Positions 60,601 to 64,000 of a DNA stretch of 64,000 nt are shown in pieces. Origin of the DNA: Annona cherimola. Taxonomy: Eukaryota > Streptophyta > Magnoliopsida > Magnoliales > Annonaceae. The stretch lies in the NCBI GenBank assembly GCA_030490835.1, contig CM059972.1, positions 7,222,264 through 7,286,263 of the forward strand, given 5' to 3'. Position 1 is the stretch's first letter. Every line of letters starts with the position of its first letter. A model generated the notes under the pieces. It did no database searches. It saw only the letters and a list, made by a program, of their open reading frames with translations, and was not told the DNA's origin. A program made the translations under genes and the position numbers.

Positions 60601-61089
60601 TCATTGGTAGAATTGGAGGAGCTCTTCAATCTCCAAGTCATGAACGGATGGATCTTGTCTGTTGAGGAGCCAAAGGAGGTGCTCGAAGAAGACGGAGTCG
60701 CAAGGCAAGCAAATGGCCCCCGTGTGGCTAAAACCAAACTCCTCTTCTGCTCGCCTAAGCAGCGCTCTGAACACTCGGTGCTTGAGATAGTGGAGTGGGA
60801 TCACGTATCTCTTCTCCCCAACATAGACGGGGAAGAAGCCCTTAGGCACGTCGGATGGAAGGGAACTGCTGCTGCTTGAACAATATTGTGACGGGGACGA
60901 AGCCGATCTCGCTAGGTTTTTATTTTTCTTCTTGGTGATGGTGTTGGTGTTGTCAGAATCAGAGCTGGCGTTGGAGTCATCTGATCTGAAGGCGAGGAGA
61001 GTGCTCGTGGGTGAACGGGGAGACTCGAAACTGCGGGCCTTTACCAGCTTCTTTAGCGCATCACTTAGTCGATTTTTCTGCGCACCCAT
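60601..61089 (-). CDS. SAUR: SAUR (small auxin-up RNA) family protein, single exon, 162 aa
   Basis: The intronless frame runs from ATG (61089) to TGA. Residues 80-142 form the auxin-inducible domain: DVPKGFFPVYVGEKRYVIPL, HRVFRALLRRAEEEFGF and a C-terminal FFEHLLWLL. It is preceded by a variable, Ser-rich linker (62-79) and a basic N-terminus (KKLVKARS). The domain order and absence of introns are standard for SAURs. Length is at the long end because of the N-terminal extension and a short acidic tail. Characterised SAURs inhibit PP2C.D phosphatases and so promote plasma-membrane H+-ATPase activity and cell expansion; that role is inferred from family membership. The start is the only upstream in-frame ATG, about 94 bp after a TATA box. 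No SAUR cluster is seen nearby. Confidence 0.95.
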   Translation of the reverse strand: MGAQKNRLSDALKKLVKARSFESPRSPTSTLLAFRSDDSNASSDSDNTNTITKKKNKNLARSASSPSQYCSSSSSSLPSDVPKGFFPVYVGEKRYVIPLHYLKHRVFRALLRRAEEEFGFSHTGAICLPCDSVFFEHLLWLLNRQDPSVHDLEIEELLQFYQ

Positions 61090-61182
61090 TGTTTTTGATT
61101 GATTGAGATAGAGAGAGCTATGGAGAAAAGGAAAGTGAGAGAGTCTTTGAGGATGCAGTGGAATGAAAGATGTGTTGGGGGG

Positions 61183-61191
61183 CTTTATATA
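61183..61191 (-). promoter_or_regulatory. TATA box of the SAUR gene
   Basis: TATATAAAG on the minus strand, 94 bp upstream of the start codon. No other TATA-like site lies closer. Confidence 0.65.
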
Positions 61192-61561
61192 GAACAGCAG
61201 CTCTAGCTATTTCTACACATGGATTCGATCCCCTTAATATAATTTGAGCCACCAACTAGACAAGAACTTAGCTAGCTAGTCATCTGCCCGCCCATGTGAA
61301 TTAGGGCTCGTTTCCAAACATCAATTGAATGAGATTTAAGGTATAATTGGCCCCACTTTCTAAGCGGAAAGCTAGCTTTTTGTGCAATGTTTGGTCGGGC
61401 TTATTCGTCCTGCTCAAAATTTTTGCAACAAAAGCCGGAAAAAACGCCATATGTAGAAACTTCTAAACGGTGCTTATAGTTTAACGCAAGGTGCTAGGCC
61501 AAATAAGCCCTTGAACAGAGAAGATGAATGAGGAGAGATTGTTACATATTAGTACATAAGA

Positions 61562-61565
<4 letters not shown>

Positions 61566-61614
<49 letters not shown>
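61566..61614. repeat. (TA)n microsatellite, about 24 units
   Basis: Uninterrupted alternating AT tract. Unlike those at 12.3 and 58.1 kb it has no recognisable Micron-like element beside it. Confidence 0.95.
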
Positions 61615-61619
<5 letters not shown>

Positions 61620-64000
61620 AACAAAATAATATTGGAAATAAAAACATAAAACTTAGTATGAATTGAGAAACGAAAAATTCTACGGAGAATGAGAAATAAT
61701 ATTACAATCCTAGTCCAATCGAGCGGATGCTCCCGAACAAGGCTACGACCCAGCTTAACTAATTCCTCTTCGCAATTGCATGTGTGACAAATCAATCCAA
61801 AGGTGATGTGGGCGATTGGTTGTAGGACAAATGGGCTTTAGAAAGCAAGGTTGAAAGAACTCTACTCAACAGCAAAATTCTTAATTATTAGTACATATTA
61901 GTTACAAATAGCTAATAGCATCTAATTATTTAGTTGCAAAAAATTGCAGATATGTAGTAGCACTTGGGTCGAGTTATACCACTACTTGTACCCGTGCAAC
62001 TGATGGTCTACAAGATTGAGACTATCTGACGCACTATATGAACTCAAAAAACGCGGGCAGCATGCATTACAAGTTGTCGCAACGTGAATTCCTGCTGGGC
62101 TATCAACATTAATAATTACTGATACATACGTTGCCACTTGATATACAGGCCACCTGCATGCATGCATGCCCGCCTGCAAATACATGGTTGCCCGAAGATC
62201 TTGGGAATGTTCGAGCTAGTGCTCCGGTAATTAAAGGTTCTAACAGAATAATTAGCGAAAGAGAGAGATTATCGCCGTGAATTGGATGCAAAATCAATCT
62301 ATACTAAAAACAACCTCAGAACGTGGAAAAGAATATTTTCTTTTCTTTTCAAGTAATTGGTTGCAGTTGCATGTACTAAAAATTGCCACATACTTACAAA
62401 AAAAATCGGATTTAGATTCGGAATTAGTTTTTGAATAAAGAAAAATATTGTTTCTTGGTAAGCATTGGGATTTCTTCTCTTCATTCCAAATATGAAATTA
62501 ATTAACTGACCTACTATACTAAATAATCCAGTTAATATAATAAATAAATAAAAAGTATGATGGAGTCCTCTTGTTTTTCATCGTTTTGCTGTTGTATTAT
62601 TTTTGGGAAGGTATATACGTGTCTGTAGGTGTCGGAGGAAAGGGATTCAAGTAATATTTATTTCAAGGTCATTTAATTAATTAGCAGCAAGGAAAAAAGC
62701 CGACAAGAGGGTGGGGTACGGTTTCGTCCCTTGTGTCCTTGAAACTAGGCTTCCTGTGCCAGCTAGCTTTGCAAGACAGACAGAGGAAACGTAACTCTTT
62801 CAGATCATATACCACAAAACGTCATGTGATAACAACTATATTTGATGATTTCAATAACCATCTTATTTTGGAGGGATTCTCTTACTCTCTAGCTAGCATT
62901 GTAAAACAATAAATTTTGATGTTATCCAGGGCGATTCGGTTCTAACGTAACCAGGGGTGCACCTTTGTTTTTTTGTTTTTTTTTTTTTTTAAAAAAATTT
63001 ATGGTGAGGGGTCGGTTTAGTCTTTAACCATGCATATATACCTTATTTGTAGTAATCATATCCTGCTCGATGGCCTATTCAACCATGGGTTTGGTTCCTT
63101 GTTGGACCTAATTCACCAATAAGGATAGATTGGTTTGTTTTTGGCTCTTCTAATATAAAATATTTAATATTAAGGTAAATAAGTTGTTTCTTTTGTTTCT
63201 TTTAATAAATAAAATATTAAAAGTAGGATAAAGAATTTAAGACGGGAAAAGACAAATCTCTTTAGCGAGAAAAAAAAATAAAATAGAAACGCACTCCGAT
63301 CATAGAGCTAAAAATATAGACCATATGAATTACAACATATAAAAATCTATAGTAGTATGATATAGGACACGCACCTAGATTGATGTCAGTTATTCACTGT
63401 AGAAAATCTACTTTAGACGTGGATAATCTTCCTTCAAAAAAAAAAGATGTTGATAATTTTTTGATCTTATATAGTTATACCCTTAATTTTAACAAGAAGC
63501 TACGTTTTTTATTTTTTTCATCCTTTTATTGTAATTTTATACATGTTAGCCATTTAAATGTTTCATTTTTATATTATTATTTATATTTTAATTATAATGT
63601 TTTTATCTTTTCAGAAGAATCCTATATGGACTACAGCACAATTTTTTATTCAAAGGTTCGTTAGGGAAAACGAAAAAGTAAAAATGGGCAAGTATGAATG
63701 AATTTTTTTTTAAAAAGAGAGTAATTATGATGTAATAGAGATAACAATTAAGAGTAAAGAAAATAAATTAAAATTGATGGACTAATTGAGCGAAAAAATT
63801 AAAAAAAATAATTCATACGTAAAGATAATAATAAATAAATAGAAAATTAAGTAGCTAAGATATCAATTCCTATTCATAAATGTGTAAAAAGGAGTAGTTT
63901 TTTTTTTTTACTTCTAAATGTTCCCACATGGACCCAAAATTGTCATTAATATTACGTCCTAATGGATTGCCATTAGTGACTTTTTTTATTGGTATTATAG
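61615..64000. other. Intergenic, no gene seen
   Basis: Short unrecognised ORFs on both strands. AT-rich beyond 63.1 kb. Confidence 0.5.

Noticed and set aside
60595..60879. A 94-aa plus-strand ORF
   Set aside because: Antisense of the SAUR coding sequence.
1..64000. CRISPR arrays, bacterial-type operons or phage systems
   Set aside because: Introns, plant gene families, MITEs and SINEs show this is plant nuclear DNA. The tandem repeats seen have no spacer structure.

Overview
This is nuclear DNA from a flowering plant. It is AT-rich, with GT-AG introns from about 80 bp to 2 kb, and most of it is transposon-derived. The genes belong to families general to angiosperms, so the species cannot be fixed from the window. 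A CYP716-type P450 beside abundant non-grass repeats fits a magnoliid, a non-grass monocot or an early-diverging eudicot better than a grass, but this is only an inference.

Four intact protein genes are visible. From left to right they are: (1) a three-exon CYP716-family cytochrome P450 on the + strand (18349-20231, 496 aa); (2) an eight-exon, three-RRM hnRNP-Q/LIF2-type RNA-binding protein on the - strand (29022 down to 22573, 491 aa), probably with a further 5'UTR exon near 31.2-31.45 kb; (3) a 13-coding-exon TSL-kinase-interacting-protein-1 (TKI1)-like SANT/Myb protein on the + strand (39777-47894, 768 aa), one intron of which appears to be GC-AG; (4) a single-exon SAUR gene on the - strand (61089-60601, 162 aa). 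All exon chains were joined by reading splice sites and checking reading phase; each closes in frame. The genes do not form an obvious pathway. LIF2-like and TKI1-like proteins are both nuclear regulators in known plants, the P450 is a metabolic enzyme, and the SAUR is an auxin-response/growth gene.

The most striking object is at 48581-50183, about 350 bp past the TKI1 poly(A) signal. It is a Pack-MULE: about 170-bp terminal inverted repeats, a perfect 9-bp target-site duplication (AATATTATT), and a captured piece of a SCARECROW-like (SCL4/7-type) GRAS gene. Most of its stop codons look like C-to-T changes at former Gln or Arg codons.

The remainder is a layered repeat landscape: MULE-type foldback MITEs with 9-bp target duplications (7.6, 13.7 and 52.2 kb, plus relatives at 3.1, 11.2, 21.2, 32.1 and 57.4 kb) whose arms share a common core; a Tourist-like MITE family with GGGTGTGTTTG ends (about nine copies, including a nested pair); a Micron-like family bounded by (TA)n tracts with palindromic ends (12.3-13.1 and 58.1-60.2 kb); several tRNA-derived SINE-like units recognised by A/B boxes; and one non-autonomous Copia-like LTR element (14255-16489). 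Gene-associated tandem duplications lie in the CYP716 promoter (153 bp x2), a LIF2-like intron (98 bp x3) and a TKI1-like intron (about 220 bp x2). Large stretches (for example 4.4-6.3, 8.0-9.7, 16.5-17.9, 33.8-35.7, 52.6-57.4 and 61.6-64 kb) show no supportable gene.
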